DNA of 64,000 nt from Candidatus Methanoperedens sp. GTDB lineage: Archaea; Halobacteriota; Methanosarcinia; Methanosarcinales; Methanoperedenaceae. Location of the stretch: positions 1-64,000 of the forward strand of contig VEPM01000006.1 of NCBI GenBank assembly GCA_012026795.1, given 5' to 3'. This document shows, one piece after another, positions 41,504 through 49,430 of this stretch. The translations under genes were made by a program, and so were the position numbers. Below the pieces are notes generated by a model. The model searched no databases. It worked only from the letters and a program-made list of their open reading frames with translations, and was not told the origin of the DNA. The number at the start of each line of letters is the position of its first letter. Within the stretch, counting starts at the first letter, position 1.

Positions 41504-41598
41504 TTCGAGTCTATATAATTTTATTAATACTTAATTGTTGGTGATTTCCAGATTCCATCAACCTCTCGCAGTCTGCCTGCGTGCTTGAACACAAAATC

Positions 41599-42765
41599 TT
41601 ACTGGCTATAGGATATCCTGTAAATCTTTCCTGCATTATCATCGCTTACAAGAAGCGAACCGTCATCTGCAACGATAATATCCACAGGTCTTCCCAGGAC
41701 ATTGGAGTCATTATCATTGAGCCATCCGGTGGCGAAATCTTTCACTGAATAATCTTTCATATCTATATTGATGATTTTATAGCCTGTCGGAACTCTCCGG
41801 TTCCATGAGCCGTGAAAAGCTACGAAGAGATTACCCCTGTATTCTTGCGGGAAGTTATCGCCGTAATAAAAAGCAAGCCCCAGAGGCGCAGAATGTGCCT
41901 GGAGGTCAATCATGCTTGGGGTTTCAAACGGTTCCATGCATGGGTTTCGAATATACACATTCTTATCGAAATCAGTATCATGAATATTCTTGCCATAACA
42001 TATTGGCCAGCCATAATTTTTGCCTTCCTCAATAAGATTGATCTCATCAGGAGGCAGTTCATCTCCAAGATAGTCCCGGCTATTTTCAGTAGCATACAAC
42101 TGTCCAGTTACCGGATGAATAACCATGCCCACAGCATTTCTTAGGCCTTTTGCGAAAACCTTGCAGTCTTTTCCTTCAAGCGTACATTTCAGGATTGCAG
42201 CCCTTATTTCATTCTCTTCCAGGCAGACATTGCATGAAGAACCGATACTTACGAATAAACTGTTATTATGTATTTTCAGTGTTCGGGTGAAATGACCGCC
42301 AGTGGGCAAATTGTTTATCAGGACTTCTATTGTATCCCTGTCTGCTATAAAATTACTGTCATTATCTTTTACCCTGATAACCCTGTTCTCCTGCGCTATG
42401 TAGAACCAGCCTTTATCGTAATCAATACCATGCGGATTGTTGAGTTTGTCGATAAATATTATTGTTTCATCTGCTTTCTTGTCATTATTCCTATCCGGGA
42501 GGGCAACAACTCTTCCCATGTTTGGGACTGTGACAAATAATACTCCATCTTTCAATAGCATCATCCTTGGACCCGGATTCGGACCAGGGTATGATACTAA
42601 ACTTCCATCCATATTTTCTGCAAAATAATCGATCCTGAACCCTTGGGGAAGTTTAATTTCCGCAAGAGTTTCGGATTTAACTGATGGTTTTATGCCATAA
42701 TAAAAGATCGCAGCTATTAAAATCACTATCAGCGCAAATAAAATCAATAATAACTTCCTATTCAT
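41599..42765 (-). CDS. Membrane-anchored sorbosone/glucose dehydrogenase-like beta-propeller protein
   Basis: 388 aa. An N-terminal anchor (about 4-24) is followed by a six-bladed propeller. Landmarks: LPQGFRIDYFAEN, NNPHGIDYDKGWFYIAQ, GLRNAVGMVIHP, YATENSRDYLGDELPPDEINLIEEGKNYGWP and FVAFHGSWNRRVPTGYK. These match PQQ-dependent sugar dehydrogenase-type proteins. Extra Cys pairs (SSCNVCLEE, ILKCTLEGKDCK) may form disulfides. Substrate and cofactor are unproven; it is extracytoplasmic. Confidence 0.88.
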   Translation of the reverse strand: MNRKLLLILFALIVILIAAIFYYGIKPSVKSETLAEIKLPQGFRIDYFAENMDGSLVSYPGPNPGPRMMLLKDGVLFVTVPNMGRVVALPDRNNDKKADETIIFIDKLNNPHGIDYDKGWFYIAQENRVIRVKDNDSNFIADRDTIEVLINNLPTGGHFTRTLKIHNNSLFVSIGSSCNVCLEENEIRAAILKCTLEGKDCKVFAKGLRNAVGMVIHPVTGQLYATENSRDYLGDELPPDEINLIEEGKNYGWPICYGKNIHDTDFDKNVYIRNPCMEPFETPSMIDLQAHSAPLGLAFYYGDNFPQEYRGNLFVAFHGSWNRRVPTGYKIINIDMKDYSVKDFATGWLNDNDSNVLGRPVDIIVADDGSLLVSDDNAGKIYRISYSQ

Positions 42766-42843
42766 ATTTCCATTCCCCGGTAGGCAAGTGCTAATTACAA
42801 CAATGACGCTTCAAAATATTAAATTATTTGTTCCCAAAAAAAG

Positions 42844-44055
42844 TTATTTCTCAAAAACAGCTTTTCTTACAGCTTCAATGGTAGCATCGATTTCCATGGG
42901 TCTGGGACATACAGAAAGCACGTGCTCTGAGTCCTTGAGCAAATGCCCTGTCGTGACACATGCAACTACCTCATCTTTTCCAATAATACCAAGGTTCGTA
43001 AGTTTGCGAAGGCCGGCAATTGATGACGCACTGGCAGGCTCTACCCCTATCCCTTCAAGATATGCAAGTTCCTGCTGGGCGCTTATTATTTCCTCATCAG
43101 TTACGGTTTCGGCAGTACCTCCGGATTCCCTGATCGCCTTTAAGGCTTTTATTGAATTTACAGGATTTCCGATCCTGATAGCTGTTGCAATTGTTTCAGG
43201 ATGGCCCTCAGGAGTTATTGCCGGCGCGTTATTCTTTATTGCAGCAGCAACAGGGCTTGCACCTTGCGCCTGTATTCCGGTCATTTTCGGTATGCTGTCA
43301 ATGAGACCAAGGTTCTTTAACTCCTTGAATCCTTTATAAATTGCTGTAATATTGCCTGCATTCCCGACAGGAAGCACAAGCCTGTCAGGTGCTTTCCATC
43401 CAAGCTGGTCTGCGATCTCAAAAGCAATTGTCTTTTGTCCCTCAAGACGATACGGATTAACAGAATTTAAAAGATAAAATCCTTCCCTGTCGCAAAGGTC
43501 CCGCACAAGTTTTAGCGCATCATCAAAATTCCCGCGTATGCTCAACACTTTTGCGCCATGCATGAGAGCCTGGGCAAGTTTTCCCAGGGCGACTTTACCG
43601 GATGGAAGAAGAACAACAGCGGGAACCCCTGCCCTTGCCCCGTACACCGCAAGGGATGCGGATGTATTCCCGGTGGATGCACAGGCAACCGTTTTCATAC
43701 CAAGTTCAATGGCTTTGGTAACACCAACTGTCATTCCCCTGTCCTTGAATGAGCCTGTAGGGTTCATACCTTCATGTTTGACATAAACACCCTTAAGTCC
43801 GATACTTTTTGCGATCCTGTCAACGCTGTATAGCGGCGTTCCACCTTCTTTAAGGGATACCGGGTCTATGCTTATCGGCAGCAAGGCGCGGTATTTCCAG
43901 ACAGAAAGCGGGCCTTTCAAATCGTTTTTAGTAATATTGATTTGCGAATAATCATAAATAATATCGAGCAGGCCACCGCAGGTACAGGTGTAGATAACTT
44001 CAGATCCGGAATATTTCTTGTGACATTCAATGCACTCAAGGTGGTACATAGACAT
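42844..44055 (-). CDS. thrC: Threonine synthase
   Basis: About 403 aa. An N-terminal zinc-ribbon-like segment (CIECHKKY, CTCGG) is followed by the fold-type II core with PLP Lys in NPTGSFKDRGM, phosphate loop PVGNAGN and substrate stretch ACASTGNTSASLAVYGARAG. It converts O-phosphohomoserine to threonine. The start is ATG 44055 or 44049; TATA-like sequences at 44071-44089 place the transcription start almost at these codons. The earlier in-frame start would extend across the TATA. Confidence 0.94.
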   Translation of the reverse strand: MSMYHLECIECHKKYSGSEVIYTCTCGGLLDIIYDYSQINITKNDLKGPLSVWKYRALLPISIDPVSLKEGGTPLYSVDRIAKSIGLKGVYVKHEGMNPTGSFKDRGMTVGVTKAIELGMKTVACASTGNTSASLAVYGARAGVPAVVLLPSGKVALGKLAQALMHGAKVLSIRGNFDDALKLVRDLCDREGFYLLNSVNPYRLEGQKTIAFEIADQLGWKAPDRLVLPVGNAGNITAIYKGFKELKNLGLIDSIPKMTGIQAQGASPVAAAIKNNAPAITPEGHPETIATAIRIGNPVNSIKALKAIRESGGTAETVTDEEIISAQQELAYLEGIGVEPASASSIAGLRKLTNLGIIGKDEVVACVTTGHLLKDSEHVLSVCPRPMEIDATIEAVRKAVFEK

Positions 44056-44116
44056 AGGGTACTCAATAGAATTTATAGGCTTATAGATTACTCTCTTGAT
44101 CAATTAAGAAATTTTA

Positions 44117-44761
44117 TTATATGCCTGATTGTAGGTAAAATAAATAATAATTAAGTCTGCTATTACCAGGCAACATAAATTGAAAATAATATGTTTCATT
44201 ATTTTCACCGGAACCGGGTTCTACGGGAACGGCAAATACCGGATCTCCATTAATATCTGCAAGTAATGCTTCCATGGAATAATGCCCCATGCTATCTAAT
44301 ATGTAAATTGATGGTACATCAACAAGCACAGCTCCTGAAGAAGGTATCCGGTAGGTAGAAGAATATGTGAAGGTATTTGAACCTGAATCATCGCCCGGAC
44401 CTGTTATTTCATCAATTGATGCAGTATTACCTGCTTTCAAACCGGAAATGTCAGGGGGCGAAGGTGAAGTCGTTATAACCAGATAATCACCGCTGTGTAC
44501 GGATATACCTGAAAAAATATGTGGAGTTATATTATTCACGTCAAAACTTTCGACAGTCATCGTATTATTTGTGATAACACCATAAAATCCCAGCCAGTGT
44601 TCTGTATAAGATTTCACTGCAAAATCGTTCCGGGTTATATATCCACCGTTGGCCTGGATACCTGATTCACCTGCTACAATCGATATATAAAGAATTATTA
44701 TCAATATTATTTTTATTACTAAATTTTTGAATGTTTTTATTGGCAAACCTGTCAATGTCAC
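44117..44761 (-). CDS. Secreted protein of a three-member local surface family
   Basis: 214 aa. An N-terminal helix (about 13-30) acts as signal or anchor. It then resembles the proteins at 57744-58457 and 60381-end: GGYITRNDFAVKSYTEHWLGFYGVITNN, two-strand repeats with ITTSPSPPDISGL, and the closing PVFAVPVEP...ETYYFQFMLP. It has several N-glycosylation sites. Function unknown. A palindrome enclosing a TATA-like core (44811-44828) lies upstream. Confidence 0.6.
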   Translation of the reverse strand: MTLTGLPIKTFKNLVIKIILIIILYISIVAGESGIQANGGYITRNDFAVKSYTEHWLGFYGVITNNTMTVESFDVNNITPHIFSGISVHSGDYLVITTSPSPPDISGLKAGNTASIDEITGPGDDSGSNTFTYSSTYRIPSSGAVLVDVPSIYILDSMGHYSMEALLADINGDPVFAVPVEPGSGENNETYYFQFMLPGNSRLNYYLFYLQSGI

Positions 44762-44810
44762 TCCATTTTATATGTTTACACACCTTTTCAGAAAGCCCAA
44801 GCTTAACTTT

Positions 44811-44828
44811 CTAAACTTATATGTTTAG
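44811..44828 (-). promoter_or_regulatory. Palindrome around a TATA-like core
   Basis: Minus-strand CTAAACATATAAGTTTAG, with 6-bp arms enclosing ATATAA, lies about 50-67 bp upstream of the secreted-protein start. It could be a repressor site covering the TATA box. Support is the symmetry and position only. Confidence 0.35.
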
Positions 44829-44983
44829 CAGAGTTATATTAATAAAATGCGTACAAGATATATAATATTATTCATTGGCAATTATATAAGTATTATGGTT
44901 ATAATGATTTCAATAAAAAATGAAATCAACTTGAAAATGTCTCTGGGCCAGGGGAAAGAAGAACCTGGCATTAAGGGTTAAGG

Positions 44984-45478
44984 CTATAGGCTCTGATTTT
45001 TCTTTATTCCGTATATCTCCTGCCCACTTTTGATTGCTTTATTAACTTCGCCGAGGCAGCATCTTCCAGATGGATTTTTTTTATCACAGGTACACTCATC
45101 GGCTTTTATTTTTGCAGTTATTTCCCGGACAGCTGTACTATATCCCAGCTGCCTGATCTGCTCAAAAATCCTCTCCTTTGTCCATCCAAAACAATAACAC
45201 ACTTGAACAGGATTTTCCTTTTCTTTTATGCCAACCCTGACTTTTACATCCTGTTTATGCAAACAAGCCTGTTGCTCATTATTGAAATAGACAACTTCAC
45301 AGGTTGGTGTCTCACAAAAATAGAACCCATCCGGATTTTCGATAGATGCAAACACTGGTTCTTTGACCATACTTCTTAATGTTATTTCCATAACCGGTTT
45401 TCCCGTGTTGCCGCATTCCGGGCAAATAGAAGTTCCTTTCTCTTTTATATCACAAATTTCACAGCAGCAACTTTTCAT
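44984..45478 (-). CDS. CopZ-like iron-sulfur metallochaperone
   Basis: 164 aa, very Cys-rich. Residues 1-70 form a zinc-ribbon-like region (CCCEICD, CPECGNTGKPV, CETPTCEVVYF), as in the N-terminal CopZ domain. Residues 90-150 carry CYCFGWTKERI...CTCDKKNPSGRCCLGEVN, a BFD-type [2Fe-2S] domain. This architecture matches the Fe-S metallochaperones that accompany copper or mercury transporters. There is no C-terminal Atx1-type MxCxxC domain. A GGAGGA site precedes the ATG. It is the last gene of a minus-strand thiol/metal cluster. Confidence 0.82.
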   Translation of the reverse strand: MKSCCCEICDIKEKGTSICPECGNTGKPVMEITLRSMVKEPVFASIENPDGFYFCETPTCEVVYFNNEQQACLHKQDVKVRVGIKEKENPVQVCYCFGWTKERIFEQIRQLGYSTAVREITAKIKADECTCDKKNPSGRCCLGEVNKAIKSGQEIYGIKKNQSL

Positions 45479-45506
45479 TTATTTTCCTCCGGCTTTTTTT
45501 ATTATG

Positions 45507-45529
45507 AGAAGGCAGAATATCTGCCTTCT
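45507..45529 (-). other. 9-bp inverted repeat between two small genes
   Basis: AGAAGGCAG, loop AATAT, CTGCCTTCT. It lies directly after the stop of the 42-aa gene and before the CopZ-like gene. On the minus strand no U-tract follows, so it may be a processing or stabilising hairpin inside the operon rather than a terminator. Confidence 0.55.
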
Positions 45530-45658
45530 TTATAACACATTCAGTACTTTTACTGCAATCGCTACAATGGCAACCATTATTATTACAGCCATCATTTTTT
45601 CGTGAATGCACATTCCTTCGGAAGTCTTACAGCCTTCCATCGAACACATCTTTGACAT
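45530..45658 (-). CDS. Small single-helix membrane protein with N-terminal Cys/Met/His motif
   Basis: 42 aa: MSKMCSMEGCKTSEGMCIHE, then a hydrophobic helix (about 23-40, MAVIIMVAIVAIAVKVL). Three Cys, several Met and a His are packed before the helix, a plausible soft-metal ligand set. A GGTGAT site precedes the ATG. It lies between the SEC-C mini-protein and the CopZ-like gene, all on the minus strand. No family is recognised; the gene is supported by context, composition and spacing. Confidence 0.65.
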   Translation of the reverse strand: MSKMCSMEGCKTSEGMCIHEKMMAVIIMVAIVAIAVKVLNVL

Positions 45659-45696
45659 TAAATATCACCTTGTTCCTTTATTTACTCACTGTTCCT

Positions 45697-45795
45697 TTAT
45701 TTCTTTCCGCAGCAATCCTTGAATTTCTTTCTGGATCCGCACGGACATGCGTCATTCGGCGCAGTTGTCTTTTTTGGTGTGCAACAACCTGTCAT
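45697..45795 (-). CDS. SEC-C motif mini-protein
   Basis: 32 aa: MTGCCTPKK and then ACPCGSRKKFKDCCGKK. The C-terminal CPCGS-x6-CC is the SEC-C zinc-binding motif found at the end of SecA and in stand-alone proteins. A GGAGGT site lies 8 bp before the ATG. It is a complete tiny protein with two extra Cys at the front, probably a metal-binding accessory of this cluster. Confidence 0.75.
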   Translation of the reverse strand: MTGCCTPKKTTAPNDACPCGSRKKFKDCCGKK

Positions 45796-45907
45796 ATTTT
45801 TATACCTCCGTTTTAAGTGTCTTTTTCAGACAAATTCTATATTTGCCTTGTAGATAATAACCCTCTTCAGGTTGTGAGCTTAATAAGCACATCCGATTAC
45901 AGGTATA

Positions 45908-46351
45908 TTACTCGCACCTTCCCAGTGAGCATTTGTTCATGCTTTCTGAGAGTTTAAATAAGGCAAATAAAAGCAGCATGATAGAAGCTATTTCAAGCCA
46001 CAGGTTCTTGCTTAAAATGAAAGCCAGCGGCGCCGATATTCCCAGGAGCGATACCAGCAGGGGTGTACAAACAGGACATGCCGATGTAAAAAAACCTATG
46101 AACATTCCTGCAATGCCTGTTTTTTCATGCTTCTTAAATCCCATCTCCCTCTGGTTATATATGAACATGGTCTGGTAAATTCCTGAAAGGACTGCCATAA
46201 CAATAGTCAAAAAACCGTTGCCGGGATTTATTTGTGTCCCCATTGTCAGGTTTGTGAATACTGCATAAATGCAGATCATAACTGCGATAGAGATCAAAGC
46301 AACAGCCAGATACGACTTATTTTTTAAAACTTTAATTATATTGTCTAACAT
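45908..46351 (-). CDS. Membrane protein with intramembrane CPVC motif
   Basis: 147 aa, four predicted helices (about 14-34, 45-65, 78-103, 108-135). FFTSACPVCTPLLVSLLG near 90 places CxxC at a helix start, and the C-terminus KCSLGRCE adds another Cys pair. The pattern recalls thiol-handling membrane proteins (CcdA/DsbD-like) or MerT-like metal carriers; I cannot choose. Its position beside the metallochaperone favours metal or disulfide transfer across the membrane. Confidence 0.7.
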   Translation of the reverse strand: MLDNIIKVLKNKSYLAVALISIAVMICIYAVFTNLTMGTQINPGNGFLTIVMAVLSGIYQTMFIYNQREMGFKKHEKTGIAGMFIGFFTSACPVCTPLLVSLLGISAPLAFILSKNLWLEIASIMLLLFALFKLSESMNKCSLGRCE

Positions 46352-46390
46352 AAATACCTTTAAAAATAACTGCCTGGAAAGCAGGCAGCA

Positions 46391-46828
46391 TTACTCAGGT
46401 GGCGAAGTGGGCATGAATTTTGTATCAATACCGGAAAAGTGAACATATCCTTCTCCTTTGGGCTGGTCGGCTTTAATGAATTTTCCAGGTATGCCGTCTC
46501 CGATCCAGAGGATATTCCTGGCGGTATCAACGGGACCATCCAGATGGATGAAAAGTATCTTGCCGTCGGATAGCATTTTCACCAGGTGGTCCGGCATATC
46601 AGGAGGCGCTTTGTCTGTATAAGTTGCCCTGAGCTGCCTCCACAGGCCGGCATCTTTCTCAAGCGGCGCGGACGCTGCCTGGAGAGATTCTATCTCAGAG
46701 CTCAGGGAATTTATTTCGGCCTGTTTTTCAGAAATTTTTTCATTCACGTTCATTCTATTTATTACATAGCCGGCACCGGCTCCTATTATTAAGGAAACCA
46801 GTGCAATGGCTATTATTTTATTGTTCAT
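46391..46828 (-). CDS. Membrane-anchored extracytoplasmic protein with coiled coil
   Basis: 145 aa. An N-terminal helix (about 5-24) is followed by a coiled coil (about 30-55, ISEKQAEINSLSSEIESLQAA) and a beta-rich domain with GKILFIHLDGPVDTARNILWIGDG and YVHFSGIDTKFMPT. There is no Cys. It starts about 40 bp upstream of the CPVC membrane-protein gene and is probably co-expressed. The family is unknown to me. Confidence 0.65.
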   Translation of the reverse strand: MNNKIIAIALVSLIIGAGAGYVINRMNVNEKISEKQAEINSLSSEIESLQAASAPLEKDAGLWRQLRATYTDKAPPDMPDHLVKMLSDGKILFIHLDGPVDTARNILWIGDGIPGKFIKADQPKGEGYVHFSGIDTKFMPTSPPE

Positions 46829-46906
46829 ATTTTTATTACCTCAAACACTATCTGAGGTTATACCAGTAATATCCAGCGAAGTAGTGAGTAAAATAAGCAC
46901 ACCCGA

Positions 46907-47302
46907 TCATCGCTTTTCAAAATTCGTTACAAGCTGTCCCATCATCCGGTACCATACATTAAGTTCCCTGTTCATTATAAGTTTTGTTTCCTCAATAGGC
47001 ACAGCATTGTAAATATAAGTAAACCCGCCTGCGCCCAGTACCCTGAATTTTCGTTTGATCATACTTTTGTCCATCAATGTCTGAAGTGAGCGCTGGATAG
47101 AACTCCTATCTTTTTTAAGAGACTCTGAAACTTCAGCAATAGCTGATCCGGGATGGTCAAGAAGATAAAAATATACATCTATTTCATAATCCTTTATCTT
47201 AAAAACGCAGCGCATAACATCATTGAATTTAGGCGCCGGGGTCATCATAAGTTCTTCCACTGTCTGGAACCCGGTCGGATTTACATTATTCAATGAATTC
47301 AT
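46907..47302 (-). CDS. Winged helix regulator (TrmB/MarR-like)
   Basis: 131 aa. The helix-turn-helix is at about 55-90 (PGSAIAEVSESLKKDRSSIQRSLQTLMDKSMI), and the wing follows (KRKFRVLGAGGFTYIYNAVP). The single Cys in MRCVFKIKDYEID could be a sensor. The C-terminal helix probably dimerises. It is in the same direction as, and upstream of, the thiol/metal genes, so may control them. Confidence 0.85.
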   Translation of the reverse strand: MNSLNNVNPTGFQTVEELMMTPAPKFNDVMRCVFKIKDYEIDVYFYLLDHPGSAIAEVSESLKKDRSSIQRSLQTLMDKSMIKRKFRVLGAGGFTYIYNAVPIEETKLIMNRELNVWYRMMGQLVTNFEKR

Positions 47303-47335
47303 ATTTTACCTTTTTCCCGGAAACCATGTATAACT

Positions 47336-48088
47336 TCAGGGGTTCAATACCGAATACATATCGCCTATACTTCTTAATACCTTGAAACCCTTGTCCGTTA
47401 TCATATAATCTCCGCGCTCATGGCGCTGTAAGATCATTGCGCTGTCAACCAGTTTTTGCAGATGGAACAGTAAATTTCCCCCGCGAAGTCCTGTAAGTTC
47501 GGAAAGCGCTGAAAAGGTTTTTGTCTCTATTGCTATTGCTTTCAGGATTTGCAGGCGCTGTCTGTTGGATAGCGGCTCAAGTATGTCATTAACAATTAGT
47601 TCGTCAGGTAATACTGATATATTTTGCTTTTGTTTTGTATCTGTGTCATAGATTTGCATTGACCTCATCAGATCGACCTGTTTTCCGAAAAGTGCCTGTA
47701 CATTTGAAAAACATTTTTCGCACTGCTTCGATGGGGCATTGCTCCTCATATTGTTTAAATCCGACTGGTTTTTCAAAATAACATCTTCATGAACCTCATC
47801 CTGCTTTATCAGGTTTGCATTCTTTTGAAGGAATCCGGTGAAGTTTGATTTACATGTCTCCCGCATATCGCATCTTTTGACCATATTACTTTCAAGACCG
47901 CCCTCGATATCATCAAGAACATGCCCGATGATCGCATTCGTAAAATTAGCGCGGGAACCCGAAAGAACATGTTCAAGATGCTGCTGGCTTGATTGCTCTA
48001 CAAACCGCTTCATGTCAGTATGTATTTCATGCAGTTTCTTTTTTATTTCGAGGATCTCTTTGTAAGAGTCCTCCTTTTTATTTGCCAT
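47336..48088 (-). CDS. Cys-rich winged-helix regulator (ArsR-like C-terminus)
   Basis: 250 aa. Residues 1-90 are helical (EILEIKKKLHEIHTDMKRFVEQ); Cys pairs CDMRETC near 76 and CEKC near 125 could bind metal or form disulfides. The C-terminal wHTH (about 165-245: LSNRQRLQILKAIAIETKTFSALSELTGLRGGNLLFHLQKL) is ArsR-like. This layout suits a redox or metal sensor. Its upstream region (48119-48184) holds an element repeated before the redox operon at 53139, making both likely targets. Confidence 0.8.
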   Translation of the reverse strand: MANKKEDSYKEILEIKKKLHEIHTDMKRFVEQSSQQHLEHVLSGSRANFTNAIIGHVLDDIEGGLESNMVKRCDMRETCKSNFTGFLQKNANLIKQDEVHEDVILKNQSDLNNMRSNAPSKQCEKCFSNVQALFGKQVDLMRSMQIYDTDTKQKQNISVLPDELIVNDILEPLSNRQRLQILKAIAIETKTFSALSELTGLRGGNLLFHLQKLVDSAMILQRHERGDYMITDKGFKVLRSIGDMYSVLNP

Positions 48089-48118
48089 TTAGAAGTTGTT
48101 TTGTCTTATCAGGCTAAA

Positions 48119-48184
48119 AAGGTTTCCATTACAACCTTAAAGGTCATATTTGTATATTAAAATGTAGTTGGTATAGTTCTATGG
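48119..48184 (-). repeat. Repeated promoter/operator element, copy 1
   Basis: About 66 bp with only about 5-6 mismatches to 53023-53088. It contains half-sites AAGGTT (48119-48124), AACCTT and AAGGT in alternating orientation, then TGTATATTAAAATGTAG. On the minus strand TTTTAATATACA would be the TATA box for the Cys-rich regulator 31-96 bp away. The gap 48089-48218 has no gene. Confidence 0.7.
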
Positions 48185-48218
48185 CACTATAAGGTCTGGT
48201 TTTTTTTTCTTTCTGAGT

Positions 48219-48959
48219 TTATGAGGATGTGTTGTTCAAATATTCCTGCAATGAATCGAAGTAATTGGAATTGATGCTGTAAATTGTGTACCTGCCATCT
48301 GTATCAGCTTTAACAATCCCCTGCTCTTTCAGATGTTTAATATGTTGTGTAAGTGTCGATGAAGAAACTCCGATTCCTTCTGCAAGGGTTTTATGATTTA
48401 TATTTTGATTACCAAGTATCCCTAAAATAATCCTTCTATGAGTATCATTCTTCAGCGCAGAAATTACTGTCAGTTCTTCTTTATTATAAGTAGAGTTGTT
48501 CAGAAAATAGCGAAGTTTTCCGTTTGTTTTGTATGATTCTATCATTTTTTCTGTTTCCATCATTTTCAGGTGGTATTCGACCGATCCTTTGTTCAATCCT
48601 GTTTCTTTTATTATCTCGCTGAAATAACTTCCAGGGAAGGATTTAATAAAACCATATAGTTTTTCCCTGTTCATATTTTCCAAAATATTTGAGCTGTTTA
48701 ATCTCTTATAGCCACCAAGGATGGGAAAAAACCTGATTAGAAAAAAAGTTTCCGGAGAAGAGGTTATATTAGTAAAACCCAACAGAATAAGAAAAAGCCA
48801 GTAAGGAATAGGTTTGACTTCGATCTCATGCACTTCCTCACCTGCTACCGGAGCGCCCGATTTATCGCTCTGGGAGGGACGTACCGTGTACTCGGTGGCT
48901 AAAGCTGTAGAGACCGATAGCAAAAAGAAAAAGCAAAGGAGGAATGTATTCAGTCTAAT
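48219..48959 (-). CDS. Membrane-anchored twin winged-helix regulator
   Basis: About 246 aa. A signal-type helix (RLNTFLLCFFFLLSVSTALA) is followed by EYTVRPSQSD and a second helix (IPYWLFLILLGFTNITS). Two winged-helix domains then face the cytoplasm: about 95-160 (SYFSEIIKETGLNKGSVEYHLKMME) and 165-240 (KTLAEGIGVSSSTLTQHIKHLKEQG). A one-component membrane transcription factor. The best start is ATT 48959, coupled to the TAG of the upstream gene (CATTAG); ATGs at 49010 and 49019 would add an odd extension before the signal helix. It shares TEYTVRPS with its partner. Confidence 0.75.
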   Translation of the reverse strand: MRLNTFLLCFFFLLSVSTALATEYTVRPSQSDKSGAPVAGEEVHEIEVKPIPYWLFLILLGFTNITSSPETFFLIRFFPILGGYKRLNSSNILENMNREKLYGFIKSFPGSYFSEIIKETGLNKGSVEYHLKMMETEKMIESYKTNGKLRYFLNNSTYNKEELTVISALKNDTHRRIILGILGNQNINHKTLAEGIGVSSSTLTQHIKHLKEQGIVKADTDGRYTIYSINSNYFDSLQEYLNNTSS

Positions 48960-49392
48960 GCTGATATACGTTAAAGTTGTAGTCTTCCGTTCCAACGACT
49001 GATACTCCATATGCCTCATACTTCCATTGTCCTGCTTCTACATAACCCTGACCTGGAACAATATCAATATGTATCCTGCCGTCAATTATTCCATCGCTTG
49101 AATCATAATAAGTTCCAATGCGGCTGCTGCCGGGCGTGTATATGGTCAGCGAGAGGGAATCGGTTTTGTCTCCCCAGTTCAGGTCAACTTCAAGCCAGTT
49201 TACACTGCTTCCCACATTTGTATAGTATGTTTTAGTCTGACCCTGTGTTAAAGAATCATATGTCTGGATAGATACTGGCGGTATTTCACCGCTTGAGGGA
49301 CGCACTGTGTATTCTGTTGTATTTTTTGCTGATACCACTGGCACAGACAACAACGCTGCAACCATAAATAAACCAATTAACCATTTCATGTT
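48955..49392 (-). CDS. Secreted PPC-like domain protein, partner of the membrane regulator
   Basis: About 145 aa. Signal peptide (MKWLIGLFMVAALLSVPVVSAK), then TEYTVRPSSG and one beta domain with SLTQGQTKTYYTNVGSSVNWLEVDLNWGD, LSLTIYTPGSSRIGTYYD and GQWKYEAYGVSV, the layout of pre-peptidase C-terminal (PPC) domains. ATG 49392 has GGTGA 4 bp upstream; the earlier in-frame start lacks this. Its stop overlaps the regulator start, so the two are translationally coupled. It may sense or bind something outside the cell. Confidence 0.75.
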   Translation of the reverse strand, partial: NMKWLIGLFMVAALLSVPVVSAKNTTEYTVRPSSGEIPPVSIQTYDSLTQGQTKTYYTNVGSSVNWLEVDLNWGDKTDSLSLTIYTPGSSRIGTYYDSSDGIIDGRIHIDIVPGQGYVEAGQWKYEAYGVSVVGTEDYNFNVYQH

Positions 49393-49430
49393 ATCACCGA
49401 AAGGGTATAACAGCAAAGGAGTATATGGGT

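Noticed and set aside
44811-44830. Possible terminator hairpin
   Set aside because: The palindrome has an AT-rich core, only 6-bp arms and no T-tract in the needed direction, so an operator is more plausible.
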